A stretch of DNA of 64,000 bases from Runella defluvii (GTDB lineage Bacteria > Bacteroidota > Bacteroidia > Cytophagales > Spirosomataceae), in contig NZ_JACIBY010000003.1 of the NCBI RefSeq assembly GCF_014195535.1, positions 248,001 through 312,000 on the forward strand. Reading direction: 5' to 3'. A program made the translations under genes and the position numbers. This document shows, in pieces, positions 9,919-19,253 of the stretch; position 1 is the first letter of the stretch, and every line of letters begins with the position of its first letter. The notes under the pieces were generated by a model that saw only the letters and a program-made list of their open reading frames with translations, had not been told where the DNA came from and ran no database searches.

Positions 9919-10077
9919 AGCCAGCAACGAAAAGTTAAGAAGTTAACAGTGGGTTGACAAGAAACCGTCGAAAGACGTTCTATGTAAAAAAAGCAAAAAA
10001 TGTTGGATAAAATAAGCCCAGACCTGAAAAATTATACTTTTCCTTTGAGGAGTAATAAGCGATTGGAGGCCAATCAT

Positions 10078-10800
10078 TCAAAGGCCCAGCGTTTTTAGAA
10101 ATCCTTCGCGGTAACTACTACCAATGGGTACCTCATAGGACTGGATAAAAACGCGATTTCCTTCGATGTGGGTGATTCTAGCTTTATTCACCAAAAACGA
10201 ACGATGTACCCGTAAAAAATGCGTTGACGGAAGTAATTCCTCAAAACTTGAAAAAGTCATACTTGGCAGCAGCGTATGTTGCGTGGTGACAACCTTCGTA
10301 TAATTTCCCTGTGCTTCTGCAAACAGCAAGTCGTCGTGAATGATTTTGAAAATTTTGCCATCTGCCTTCAGAAATAAATAATCCTCCGTTTTCTCAGAGT
10401 AAATAGTACCTCCATTGGGACGATCCGCTGCGCGGGTTAGGGGGCTTTTCTCCAATGCTTTGTCCACTGCCACAATAAAGCGTTCTAAAGAAAAGGGTTT
10501 TAGCAAATAGTCACAAGCTGCCAAATCGAACGCATCGACGGCGTATTCTTTGTAGGCCGTCGTGAAAATGACTTGTGGTGGATGTTTGAGGGTTTTTAGA
10601 AAAGAAATACCGTTCAAAACGGGCATATTGATGTCCAAAAAAAGAAGGTCGATTTGTTGAGTTTGCAAAATCGTTTTAGCCTCCAGCGCATTGCCCACCG
10701 AAGCTACGATGTGAAGCATCGGTAAATGACTGCAATACGCTTTGATGATTTCCCGCGCAATGGGTTCATCGTCAACAATCAGGCAATGGAGTTGGGGCAT
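10078..10800 (-). CDS. LytTR-family response regulator
   Basis: The protein has 240 residues. The N-terminal receiver domain (about 1-120) has the acidic pair in IVDDEP, the phosphoacceptor Asp in LLFLDINMP and the conserved Lys in LLKPFS. A linker leads to a C-terminal LytTR DNA-binding domain (about 140-240) with FLKADGKIFKI, NYTKVVT and FLRVHRSFLVN. The upstream gene on the same strand encodes a matching LytS-type kinase, so the two form a two-component system. The 75-base spacer between them carries a degenerate ATTAGGAAGTAAGA duplication. Regulators of this class in Bacteroidota often lie next to outer-membrane barrel genes, as this one does. Confidence 0.92.
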   Translation of the reverse strand: MPQLHCLIVDDEPIAREIIKAYCSHLPMLHIVASVGNALEAKTILQTQQIDLLFLDINMPVLNGISFLKTLKHPPQVIFTTAYKEYAVDAFDLAACDYLLKPFSLERFIVAVDKALEKSPLTRAADRPNGGTIYSEKTEDYLFLKADGKIFKIIHDDLLFAEAQGNYTKVVTTQHTLLPSMTFSSFEELLPSTHFLRVHRSFLVNKARITHIEGNRVFIQSYEVPIGSSYREGFLKTLGL

Positions 10801-10875
10801 AATTGAATTAGGAAGTAAGAATTAGGAAGTAAGAAATCGAAAATTACTCATATCTCCTAACTCATCGTTTATCTC

Positions 10876-11904
10876 TCACTTCATCTTCAGCTGCAACATG
10901 ACCTGATAAAAACCCTCGGTCTCTTCAATCTTCAACTCATGTTCATTAGGATAAAGCAATTCTAGTCGTTTTCTAATACTTGCTAGACCAAAACCACTGT
11001 GTTTGTCAATCACATTTTCGCCTTCTTGCGGCAGACTAAATGAATTTTTGACTGAGAACAGAATTGAATCTGCCCAGGTTTTGAGGGTGATTTCTACAAA
11101 AATATGCTCTTCAGCGGTGTTTTTGGAATGTTTAAAGGCATTTTCGATGAATACAATCAGCAACATGGGGGCGATTTTGATGTCGGGTCGAGGAAGTGAC
11201 TCGAACGCGCCGGTAAGCATTAGCCGTTCTCCAATGCGTATTTTCTCAAAATCAATGTAATTGTTGATGTAGGTCAGTTCGTCCTTCAACGGAACAAATA
11301 CTTCTTTGGTATCATAGACCGAATACCGCAGTAAATCGGCCAGTTTTAATAAAAGCGGTGGGATTTTTTCGTGCTGCGTAATCGACAATCCGTACAAATT
11401 ATTGAGCGTGTTGAACAAAAAATGGGGACTTAACTGGGACTGTAGCAGCTGCAATTCACTTTTACTGTGGGCGGCCGACGTTTGGGCTTCGCGCAATTGA
11501 AATTGAACATTGTGCCTCACTACTTTAATCAAACCACCCAAAAGCAACGGGATAAATACGAGGGGAATCCAAAATAAAAATTTGATGAGTCTATTTCCCT
11601 GAAACGGAAGAACAAATACCGCGATAATACACCCAATAATTAACAGAATCATTGCAATAACGTATTCATTATCAATGGGTTTTTGGTGAGAAATCCAGAG
11701 TTGAGAAAGATACCTCCCCGTAAATACACCTATTACAAATAAAAACGTAATGGCCGAGGCCGTGGCTTCATCTTCGTGGATTCCTACGTTTCTGACATAG
11801 ACTTCAATCATCAAAAATAAAGGAACGCTGAACAGAAGCGATAGGTAAATATAGAGCTGTTTCCCGAAAAAAGAAGTGAGCCAGTGACTTTGTGGAGTAT
11901 TCAT
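10876..11904 (-). CDS. LytS-type sensor histidine kinase
   Basis: About 342 residues from the ATG at 11904; an upstream in-frame start at 11943 would add 13 residues without membrane-protein character. The N-terminal part has four hydrophobic segments (for example YIYLSLLFSVPLFLMI and FLFWIPLVFIPLLLGGLIKV). The His_kinase domain follows, with the phosphoacceptor His in LSPHFLFNTLNNLYGLS, and then a HATPase_c domain with the N box VFIENAFKHSKN and the G box GFGLASIRKRL. There is no obvious extracellular sensor domain, so the signal is probably sensed in or near the membrane. It pairs with the LytTR regulator downstream. The outer-membrane barrel gene starts about 250 bases away on the other strand. 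Confidence 0.92.
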   Translation of the reverse strand: MNTPQSHWLTSFFGKQLYIYLSLLFSVPLFLMIEVYVRNVGIHEDEATASAITFLFVIGVFTGRYLSQLWISHQKPIDNEYVIAMILLIIGCIIAVFVLPFQGNRLIKFLFWIPLVFIPLLLGGLIKVVRHNVQFQLREAQTSAAHSKSELQLLQSQLSPHFLFNTLNNLYGLSITQHEKIPPLLLKLADLLRYSVYDTKEVFVPLKDELTYINNYIDFEKIRIGERLMLTGAFESLPRPDIKIAPMLLIVFIENAFKHSKNTAEEHIFVEITLKTWADSILFSVKNSFSLPQEGENVIDKHSGFGLASIRKRLELLYPNEHELKIEETEGFYQVMLQLKMK

Positions 11905-12157
11905 GGGCGTACTGTTTACCTGTGTTGATTGAACTGGCAGCAAAGTTGACTATTTTGGGAAATGCAAGGCTATTTTCAGGACGAACACTTCCAAAACGCT
12001 GACGGAAACCTGTTGGAAGACCACCAACCGGTTCGACACCCAAAATCAGTATTCTGTCAGACTTTTGGCAAGATACAACAGGTTTTTTTTTAGCACGCAA
12101 AACTGCCAGTGCAAATTTGCTTCGTCAAAATTGACCAACGCTTAAAAAGACACCTAC

Positions 12158-14602
12158 ATGAAATCAGCAGCCATTTTGTTCTTGACCTTTTTGTCCTTTA
12201 CGCTCTTCGCCCAAACGGCCTCCAGAAACATCCGTGGAACGGTAAAAGACACCCAAAATGAAACCATTCCTGGAGCTACAGTTAAACTTTTAAAAGCCTC
12301 GGATTCGACCATGATTTTGGGAGAAATTACCAATTCGGATGGCAAGTTTCAGTTCAATAAACTACCCAATGGTGCCTACTTATTGGCCATTACGGCCATG
12401 GGGCAAAAGCCTTTTATGAGTACGTTATTGACGCTGGATGATAGTCGAACTACCCTAGTATTGCCTATCATCGTGCTTTTACCTGCCAAAAACATTGAAT
12501 TGAAAGAAGTGGTTGTCAAGGCCAAACGCCCGTTGATTGAACAAGATATTGATAAGACCGTCGTCAACGTCGAATCCATGATTAGCAGCGCTACAAGTAA
12601 CACGTTGGAAGTACTGGAAAAAACACCTGGGGTGACGGTAGGAATGAATGGCGAGATTAGCCTCAACGGGAAAAGCGGCATTTGGGTGCTGATTGACGGT
12701 CGGGCTACGTACATGTCGGGGCAAGATTTGGCGGCGTACCTGAAATCACTGCCAGGGGGCTTGTTGGATAAAATTGAATTGATGGACAATCCGTCGTCAA
12801 AATATGATGCAGCGGGCAATGCCATCATTAATATCCGTTTGAAAAAGAACCGAGTAGGCGGCTTTATGGGAAGCGTTTCAATGGCTTCTAGCCAAGGAGT
12901 TTATGGCAGAAACAACGGCGCAATGAACCTGAACTACAATCATAAAAAGTTGAATGTGTTTGCCAACTTGGGAGCCAACCGTGAGAAAAACTACAACTTG
13001 GATGTATTTGATCGACGCTTCTACTCGGCGGAGGGGCAACAACTGTCTAATGTTGAATTGCTTAACAATGCGGTTACAAATACCAAAAGTTTGAATGCTA
13101 TTTTGGGAGTGGATTATGCCGCAAGTTCAAAAAACACCTACGGATTTTTGTTGAACGTAAATGGTGGAAATCGCAGTTCAGTGACTGATTATCAAAGCAA
13201 TAACTACAATGCCGCTCGCTTGCTTGATGCAGTAGGGGATGGGGTAACTGGAATTAACGACAAAAGAAAAAATGTGGGTGGTAATCTTAACTTTCAGCAT
13301 AAATTCAACACCAAAGGCCGCGAATTGATGGCGGACTTGAACTACCTTACGTACCTTTCTAATGGCAACCAACGGGTTCGGGATTTTAGTTACTGGCCCG
13401 AAGGTACGTTGAACGATAGTGAAGAATTTCTGTACCTCGTACCCAGTAACATCAAAATCTATACTGCCAAAGTGGACTATATTCACCCCCTGAAGAATAA
13501 AGGCAGTTGGGAGGCTGGCGTCAAATCGAGTGTGATTGATAACGACAATCGTTCGGATTATTTTGACGTCATTGCCCTAACCCAACGCATCGACAACACG
13601 AAATCGAATCATTTTAAGTACCGCGAAAACATCCACGCAGCCTACATGAATACCCGAAAAGAGTGGAAACGGGTAGGAGTGCAGCTTGGGCTACGCGCCG
13701 AAACGACCCAAGCGTGGGGCAATCAACTAGGCAATGATGCGGTGAAAGGAAGTACGTTTACCAAAAATTATACAAAGCTGTTTCCTGCGGTTTTTATCAA
13801 CTATAAATTGGATAGTTTGAACAAAAATTCGTTGAATTTGAGCTTTTCGCGTCGGATAAATCGCCCTGACTACCAGTCGTTTAATCCGTTTGTGTTTTTT
13901 AGAGATCAATATTCTTATACCGCTGGTAATCCGTTGCTGTTGCCTCAGTACCAAAACCGCTTTGAGTTGAAATTTCAACACAAACATTGGCTACAAATGG
14001 GGTTGAGTTACAATCATTTTACCAACCTTATTTTTCAAACGACAGAGGCGGTGGACACGATTTTTATTACTCGTCCCAACAACGTTGCCAAGGGTTCTAT
14101 GCTGTTGCTGAACACCACGGTGTCTGCTTCGCCAGCCAAATGGTGGAATTTGATTTATACGTTGCGATTATCGAAACTGGGCCTTAATGGTATGAGTTAT
14201 ACCGAAAAATTGAATCTAACGGTTTACATCGCGCGGTTTGAGGTTTACAACCAATTTCGATTCGCCAAAGGATGGAGCGCCGATTTGTCGGGATACTATG
14301 CTAGTTCAGACCTAAATGGGCAAGCCTATACCGATGGAATGTACCGAGTATGGGTAGCAGTTCAAAAGAAAATTTGGAAAGATAAAGCCAGCATTCGCCT
14401 TACAATCGACGATGTATTTCACTCTTGGGTACGCCACAACCGCTCGGTAGGAATCAAGCAAGCTCAGTTTTTTCAGACCAATGAATCAGACACCCAGCGA
14501 ATAGGAATTGCTTTTTCGTATCGCTTTGGAAAGGATACTTTTGCCCGCAAGCGACGACACAACGACAATGCCGCCGACGATGAAAAAGGAAGGGTACAAT
14601 GA
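12158..14602 (+). CDS. TonB-family outer-membrane beta-barrel protein
   Basis: The protein has 814 residues. A signal peptide ending at LFAQ is followed by a carboxypeptidase-regulatory-like beta-sandwich (IRGTVKDTQNETIPGATVKL). Next comes a plug domain (VVVKAKRPLIEQDIDKTVVN, then TPGVTVGMNGEISLNGK and GIWVLIDGRATY), and the rest is a large C-terminal barrel of the OMP_b-brl_3 type. The last strand ends in SYRFGKDTF, followed by a basic and acidic tail. The family resembles TonB-dependent receptors, but its members often have no known ligand. It is divergent from the LytS/LytTR pair, which may regulate it. A strong terminator follows the gene. Confidence 0.88.
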   Translation: MKSAAILFLTFLSFTLFAQTASRNIRGTVKDTQNETIPGATVKLLKASDSTMILGEITNSDGKFQFNKLPNGAYLLAITAMGQKPFMSTLLTLDDSRTTLVLPIIVLLPAKNIELKEVVVKAKRPLIEQDIDKTVVNVESMISSATSNTLEVLEKTPGVTVGMNGEISLNGKSGIWVLIDGRATYMSGQDLAAYLKSLPGGLLDKIELMDNPSSKYDAAGNAIINIRLKKNRVGGFMGSVSMASSQGVYGRNNGAMNLNYNHKKLNVFANLGANREKNYNLDVFDRRFYSAEGQQLSNVELLNNAVTNTKSLNAILGVDYAASSKNTYGFLLNVNGGNRSSVTDYQSNNYNAARLLDAVGDGVTGINDKRKNVGGNLNFQHKFNTKGRELMADLNYLTYLSNGNQRVRDFSYWPEGTLNDSEEFLYLVPSNIKIYTAKVDYIHPLKNKGSWEAGVKSSVIDNDNRSDYFDVIALTQRIDNTKSNHFKYRENIHAAYMNTRKEWKRVGVQLGLRAETTQAWGNQLGNDAVKGSTFTKNYTKLFPAVFINYKLDSLNKNSLNLSFSRRINRPDYQSFNPFVFFRDQYSYTAGNPLLLPQYQNRFELKFQHKHWLQMGLSYNHFTNLIFQTTEAVDTIFITRPNNVAKGSMLLLNTTVSASPAKWWNLIYTLRLSKLGLNGMSYTEKLNLTVYIARFEVYNQFRFAKGWSADLSGYYASSDLNGQAYTDGMYRVWVAVQKKIWKDKASIRLTIDDVFHSWVRHNRSVGIKQAQFFQTNESDTQRIGIAFSYRFGKDTFARKRRHNDNAADDEKGRVQ

Positions 14603-14607
14603 GTTGG

Positions 14608-14653
14608 GAAAACTATCGAAAATTTATTAATATTTTCGATAGTTTTCTTTTTT
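14608..14653 (+). terminator. Rho-independent terminator after the outer-membrane barrel gene
   Basis: A perfect 16-bp stem (GAAAACTATCGAAAAT with ATTTTCGATAGTTTTC) closes an 8-base loop and is followed by a T-run. It starts six bases after the stop codon of the barrel gene and separates it from the DUF1593 genes. Confidence 0.9.
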
Positions 14654-14704
14654 GTATGTATCATTGCGTATTATTTCAAAAAAATACTGTTAAAAGATAA
14701 TTTG

Positions 14705-15982
14705 ATGCGCACTTTTATTCTGTTTTTGTTTCTTTTAGGAACAAGCCTTTTTGAACTTGCATGGGCACAGCCGAAAGAAAAGCCTCGCATTATTGTTAGC
14801 ACCGACATTGGTGGAACCGACCCTGACGACAATCAGTCGATGATACACTTGATGATGTATTCCGATTTGTTTCAAATTGAAGGACTGATTTCATCGCCGT
14901 TTGGAAAAGGAAGAAAGAAAGATTTGTTGGGTATGATTGACCTTTACGAAAAGGATTTTCCCCAATTGATTGCTCACAACAAAAACTTAGCAACGCCAGA
15001 CCAACTGCGCCAAGTTTGCAAGCAAGGAACCATTCCAGAAGCGCCATACAAAGGCTATTCGAAGCCAACGGAAGGCTCGGAGTGGATGGTGAAATGCGCC
15101 AAAAAGAAAAGCAAACAACCGCTTTGGGTGCTGGTATGGGGTGGTTTAGAAGACCTTGCGCAAGCGCTGCACGACGCGCCCGAAATTGAGCAGAAAATAA
15201 AGGTGTATTGGATTGGTGGCCCTAATAAAAAATGGAGTGTAAATGCGTACTCTTACATCGTAGAACACCACCCGAATCTGTGGATGATTGAGGCCAACGC
15301 TACTTATCGTGGTTGGTTTATGGAAGACGAAAATGCGCCTAAAAATATGAGTGGAGGTGCTTATTATGAGAACTTTGTGAAAGGGCATGGGGCGATGGGG
15401 GCTGATTTTGTGAATCATTATAAAGGCCACGTTAAAATGGGAGACACGCCTTCTTTGGCCTACTTAATGGTTGGAAACCCACTAAACCCTGAGGGGGAAA
15501 GTTGGGGAGGTAGATTTGTTCCCATTCGCCGAAGTTCAAGAACTATTTTTGAACGAAATACCACCACCGCTGACTCCATTCCAGCCTACGGAATCTTAGA
15601 ATGGCGCTTCAAAGGGCCTGTGTTGCCTATTTCCAAAGACTCAACTTGTTTTACGTTGGAGGTGCAGAATCAACAATGGCCTGGGTATTATTTAGGGAAT
15701 GGTGTGTATGCAGTACGTTATTCGTCGAAAAAACCTGAAGTTGGAAATTACGTTCTCCACAGCACAATCAAGGAGTTAGATGGACAAAAGGGAGCGTATG
15801 TCAGCACCGTGCCTTGGCCTGGCAAACCCACTAAAGACGACTATCCACTTGGTAAAAATTGGTACAGTGATTTACCAAACCCTGCCTTGTTTTTGGGAGA
15901 ACAACAAGGGGCACGAACCATTTCCCAATACCGTGAAGCGTATCTATCGGATTGGGCAAAACGCTGGGCATGGTTAAAGTAA
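14705..15982 (+). CDS. Secreted nucleoside-hydrolase-like (DUF1593/Sde182) protein, paralogue 1
   Basis: About 425 residues from the ATG at 14705, with a signal peptide ending near ELAWAQ. The mature part starts with the nucleoside-hydrolase-like motif IVSTDIGGTDPDDNQS, an acidic cluster like the calcium-binding site of inosine-uridine hydrolases. The usual Sde182 C-terminal Ig-like domain with DPDGNKV is absent. A different C-terminal region replaces it, carrying LEVQNQQWPGYYLGNG and ending SDWAKRWAWLK. The founding family member, from Saccharophagus, is described as cellulose-binding, but the enzymatic activity is unclear. It is the first of three tandem paralogues and the most divergent. 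Confidence 0.85.
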   Translation: MRTFILFLFLLGTSLFELAWAQPKEKPRIIVSTDIGGTDPDDNQSMIHLMMYSDLFQIEGLISSPFGKGRKKDLLGMIDLYEKDFPQLIAHNKNLATPDQLRQVCKQGTIPEAPYKGYSKPTEGSEWMVKCAKKKSKQPLWVLVWGGLEDLAQALHDAPEIEQKIKVYWIGGPNKKWSVNAYSYIVEHHPNLWMIEANATYRGWFMEDENAPKNMSGGAYYENFVKGHGAMGADFVNHYKGHVKMGDTPSLAYLMVGNPLNPEGESWGGRFVPIRRSSRTIFERNTTTADSIPAYGILEWRFKGPVLPISKDSTCFTLEVQNQQWPGYYLGNGVYAVRYSSKKPEVGNYVLHSTIKELDGQKGAYVSTVPWPGKPTKDDYPLGKNWYSDLPNPALFLGEQQGARTISQYREAYLSDWAKRWAWLK

Positions 15983-16071
15983 GTGCACAAAAAAACGCTA
16001 TGAAGTGAAGAAAAATAAAAGAAATAGTAAGTATTCGAAAGTGTGTCTTTTTCCTTAACCAAGTTCAAATC

Positions 16072-17661
16072 ATGTCGTTCTACAGTCCTTTATTAACAAA
16101 ACGCTTCTTTGCAGGGGTTTTAGTAGCCTTCTCTGTTGGATTAGTTACTCCAGTTTGGTCCCAAGTTGAGCCCAAACCCCGAATCATCATCACAGCCGAC
16201 CCCGAGTTGGATGATAATAATTCATTAATTCGATTTATTTTATATAGCACTGATGTTCAAATCGAGGGCTTGGTATATGCGAGCAGTATGTTTCACTGGA
16301 AAGGCGATGGCAAAGGAACAAAATGGTACGTGCCAGGAAGAGAATACGAGCGCTTTGGCATGAATGTCTGTCCGTGCGAGTCGTGGAGATGGGCCAAAGA
16401 CGAGCGATTTATTCATGATATTGTTGATGCTTACACCAAGTCGTACCCCAATCTTAAGGTGCATCACAAAGGCTATCCAGCCCCTGATTATTTAAAGTCA
16501 AAGATTCGTTACGGAAACATTGAATTTGACGGTGATTTTTCCAAAGACACTCCAGGGTCTGAATTGATAAAAGCAGCTATTTTAGATGACAAACCTGGGC
16601 AGCTTTACATTACCAATTGGGGGGGGGCTAGTACCATAGCAAGAACCTTGAAATCTATTCAAGACCAATACCAGTTTACCACGGAGTGGACAAATATCAA
16701 AGCCAAAATTGCTAGAAAAGTAGTATTGCTTCCTTCAGGCGATCAAGACGATACGTATGCCACTTATATAAAACCCAATTGGCCAGAGATAGAATACCGT
16801 CAGTTTAGCAATAGCCCCAACTATGGTTACGGAGCACAAATAAGAGCCAACGAAACCAATAAACCGTTGCTTACGCCTGTTTGGATGACCGAAAACGTAA
16901 CTTCAAAAGGGGCATTAGGTAGCCTTTACAGAGTATGGGGCGATGGTAAACAGATGGTGAAGGGGGATATGGTAGATTATTTTGGACTCTCTGGATATAC
17001 CAGTGAAGAATTGAAAAAAATGGGGTATTTTGTTTGGATGCCGCCCCAAGAAAAAGGCTCGTGGCTTGGTGAAGGCGATAATCATACGTTTATGAATATG
17101 TTAGGTAATGGCCTACGCGCGTATGAAAGAGGGAGTTATGGTGGTTGGGGTGGAAGGTCAAAAGCCGATACAGGTCCAATGTTTTCTTTTTCGGGGGAAG
17201 GTAGTGCCGACCAATTGGCAGAACAAATAGGTAATGCAGGCAAAACCAGTTCGACCGATGTGATTCCGTTTCCTGACTTTTTCGCCAAGGCACAAAATAG
17301 TTTCGCAGCTCGAATGAAATGGGCGGTGACTTCTAAGTTTTCGGATGCTAACCATGAGCCGAGCGTGAGTATCCAAGGGCCACTTAAAATTATGGTAAAT
17401 ACGGGTCAAAAAGTAAAAATAAATGGCATTGTTTCGGACCCAGATGGAAATAAAGTATCGGTAAAATGGATACAAATGCCCGCAGGGAGCTACCCAAATA
17501 AAGTTGAAATCAATAATGCTGAATCATTGCAAGCCGAGGTTATGATTCCAAAAGATGCCACGGCAGGTCAAACGATTCATGTTGTTTTAGAAGCAACTGA
17601 TACTGGAACTCCTGCACTAACCAACTATCAACGAGTGATCATCGAAGTAAGAGGGAAGTAG
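16072..17661 (+). CDS. Secreted Sde182/DUF1593 protein, paralogue 2
   Basis: This protein of 529 residues has a signal peptide ending around TPVWSQ. The nucleoside-hydrolase-like domain opens with IIITADPELDDNNSLIRF and continues through FHWKGDGKGTKW and YITNWGGASTIARTLKSI. The C-terminal Sde182 domain is beta-rich and includes ANHEPSVSI, VSDPDGNKVSVKW and TDTGTPALTNYQRVI, a cadherin/Ig-like layout. Paralogue 3 directly downstream has the same architecture. The role is likely periplasmic or extracellular carbohydrate or nucleoside-sugar processing, but no biochemistry can be assigned from the sequence. The gene begins 89 bases after paralogue 1. Confidence 0.88.
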   Translation: MSFYSPLLTKRFFAGVLVAFSVGLVTPVWSQVEPKPRIIITADPELDDNNSLIRFILYSTDVQIEGLVYASSMFHWKGDGKGTKWYVPGREYERFGMNVCPCESWRWAKDERFIHDIVDAYTKSYPNLKVHHKGYPAPDYLKSKIRYGNIEFDGDFSKDTPGSELIKAAILDDKPGQLYITNWGGASTIARTLKSIQDQYQFTTEWTNIKAKIARKVVLLPSGDQDDTYATYIKPNWPEIEYRQFSNSPNYGYGAQIRANETNKPLLTPVWMTENVTSKGALGSLYRVWGDGKQMVKGDMVDYFGLSGYTSEELKKMGYFVWMPPQEKGSWLGEGDNHTFMNMLGNGLRAYERGSYGGWGGRSKADTGPMFSFSGEGSADQLAEQIGNAGKTSSTDVIPFPDFFAKAQNSFAARMKWAVTSKFSDANHEPSVSIQGPLKIMVNTGQKVKINGIVSDPDGNKVSVKWIQMPAGSYPNKVEINNAESLQAEVMIPKDATAGQTIHVVLEATDTGTPALTNYQRVIIEVRGK

Positions 17662-17695
17662 TTTTTTTAGCTTAATGATTTAAAAACCAAAGTCG

Positions 17696-19192
17696 ATGAA
17701 AATAAACATTTTGCTCTTGTGTATTATTTGTAGTTGGGTGTCTAGCATAGGTTTTGCCCAAAGTTCCAAACCGCGCACCATCGTTACCACCGACGGAGAA
17801 CTGGATGATGTGGATTCGTTTATACGAATGTTGCTTTATTCTAATGAATACAAGGTGGAAGGTTTGATTGTCAGCAGTTCACAGTGGCATTACAAAGGCG
17901 ATGGCAAAGGAACGAAGTTTACGTCCGAAATGGAGATGACCCAAAAACTCTACGGCGAACGTACCGAACTTCGTTGGCCAGGCGAGCAGTGGATTTACGA
18001 TTTGGTGGACGCCTACGGAAAAGTGTATCCGAACCTTATCAAACATTCAAAGGACTTTCCTACCCACAAGTATTTGAGAGATAGAATCCACATTGGGAAT
18101 ATTGATTTTGAAGGAGAAATGGCCAAAGACACCCCAGGTTCGGATTTTATCAAAGCTAAACTACTGGATGATGATATGACTCCGCTTTACTTGCAAGTGT
18201 GGGGCGGGACAAACACCATCGCTCGGGCGTTGAAAAGCATTGAAGATACCTATAAAAATACGTCACAATGGGATAAAATTTATAGTAAAGTTTGCCAAAA
18301 AGCCATTCTTTACGCGATTCTTGACCAAGATGCTACGTACAAAAAATACATCGAACCCAATTGGAAAGACATCAAGGTGTATTACAATGCAAGCCAATTT
18401 TGGAGTTTTGCCTACTTTTGGAAAAGGTCTGTACCTGAGCAACTTCACTCTTACTTGGAGGGGAAATTTATGGGTGAAATCATCAATAACCACGGGCCGC
18501 TCCTGAAAATGTACTACAGCTACGGCGATGGTAATCCGCCAAAAGGTGAGATTGAAGACATTTACAGCAGCATGGAAAAAGCCAAAAAGAACCAATGGGG
18601 AAGTTTTGGCCAGTATGATTTTATTTCGGAGGGGGATTCTCCAGCGTTTTTACACTTGATAGACGTGGGTTTGAATAACCTCGAAAACCCACAAGATGGT
18701 GGTTGGGGCGGGCGTTTGGTGCAATCTACGGTTACACCGAGTCGCTGGGAAGATGGTAAAGCAGCCGCAGACTTTAATCCTTATACAAAAAAAATGGATG
18801 ATGCTTTTGCTCAAACTCGCTGGATTCCAGCCATCCAAAACGACTTTGCTGCTCGCGCCGATTGGTGCATCAAAGATTTTAAAGGAGCGAATCATGCTCC
18901 GAAGGTGTCAGTTGCCAGTAAACAGTTATCAGTTACTCGTGGGCAGAAAATTATGTTAAAACCAACTACTTCTGATCCCGATGGGAATAAAGTTTCGTTG
19001 AAATTTTGGCAATACAAGGAAGTAGGTACTTGTAAAGAAGAAGCATTGATTTCTCAAAATGGAAATCGTGCTGAAATTACCGTACCGACTTCTGCTAAAA
19101 GCGGCGATACCATTCACATCATCGTCGAAGCCGAAGACAATGGCACGCCAGCATTAACGAGGTATCAGCGAGTGATTTTGAAAGTCAAATAA
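17696..19192 (+). CDS. Secreted Sde182/DUF1593 protein, paralogue 3
   Basis: The protein has 498 residues, a signal peptide ending at GFAQ and the same two-domain layout as paralogue 2. The first domain has IVTTDGELDDVDSFIRM, SQWHYKGDGKGTKF and YLQVWGGTNTIARALKSI. The C-terminal domain has ANHAPKVSV, TSDPDGNKVSLKF and EDNGTPALTRYQRVI. The 34-base gap to paralogue 2 suggests co-transcription. The linker before the C-terminal domain is written in bases resembling a dispersed cagttatcagt-type repeat (18908-18937). The length agrees with paralogue 2 across that point, so it is not a clear insertion. Paralogues 2 and 3 look like a recent duplication relative to paralogue 1. Confidence 0.88.
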   Translation: MKINILLLCIICSWVSSIGFAQSSKPRTIVTTDGELDDVDSFIRMLLYSNEYKVEGLIVSSSQWHYKGDGKGTKFTSEMEMTQKLYGERTELRWPGEQWIYDLVDAYGKVYPNLIKHSKDFPTHKYLRDRIHIGNIDFEGEMAKDTPGSDFIKAKLLDDDMTPLYLQVWGGTNTIARALKSIEDTYKNTSQWDKIYSKVCQKAILYAILDQDATYKKYIEPNWKDIKVYYNASQFWSFAYFWKRSVPEQLHSYLEGKFMGEIINNHGPLLKMYYSYGDGNPPKGEIEDIYSSMEKAKKNQWGSFGQYDFISEGDSPAFLHLIDVGLNNLENPQDGGWGGRLVQSTVTPSRWEDGKAAADFNPYTKKMDDAFAQTRWIPAIQNDFAARADWCIKDFKGANHAPKVSVASKQLSVTRGQKIMLKPTTSDPDGNKVSLKFWQYKEVGTCKEEALISQNGNRAEITVPTSAKSGDTIHIIVEAEDNGTPALTRYQRVILKVK

Positions 19193-19201
19193 ATGAGTGA
19201 A

Positions 19202-19246
19202 GACCTTCCAAGACTGGGCGTCCCCGTTTCTAAAACTTGGAAGGTC
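19202..19246. terminator. Bidirectional hairpin terminator made from a dispersed palindromic repeat
   Basis: GACCTTCCAAG at 19202-19212 pairs perfectly with CTTGGAAGGTC at 19236-19246, around a loop of about 23 bases. It lies between the convergent paralogue 3 and fahA genes. The arm CTTCCAAG is the same sequence as in the palindrome at 30891-30915, so this is a copy of a dispersed repeat used as a gene end. Confidence 0.7.
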
Positions 19247-19253
19247 TAAAATA

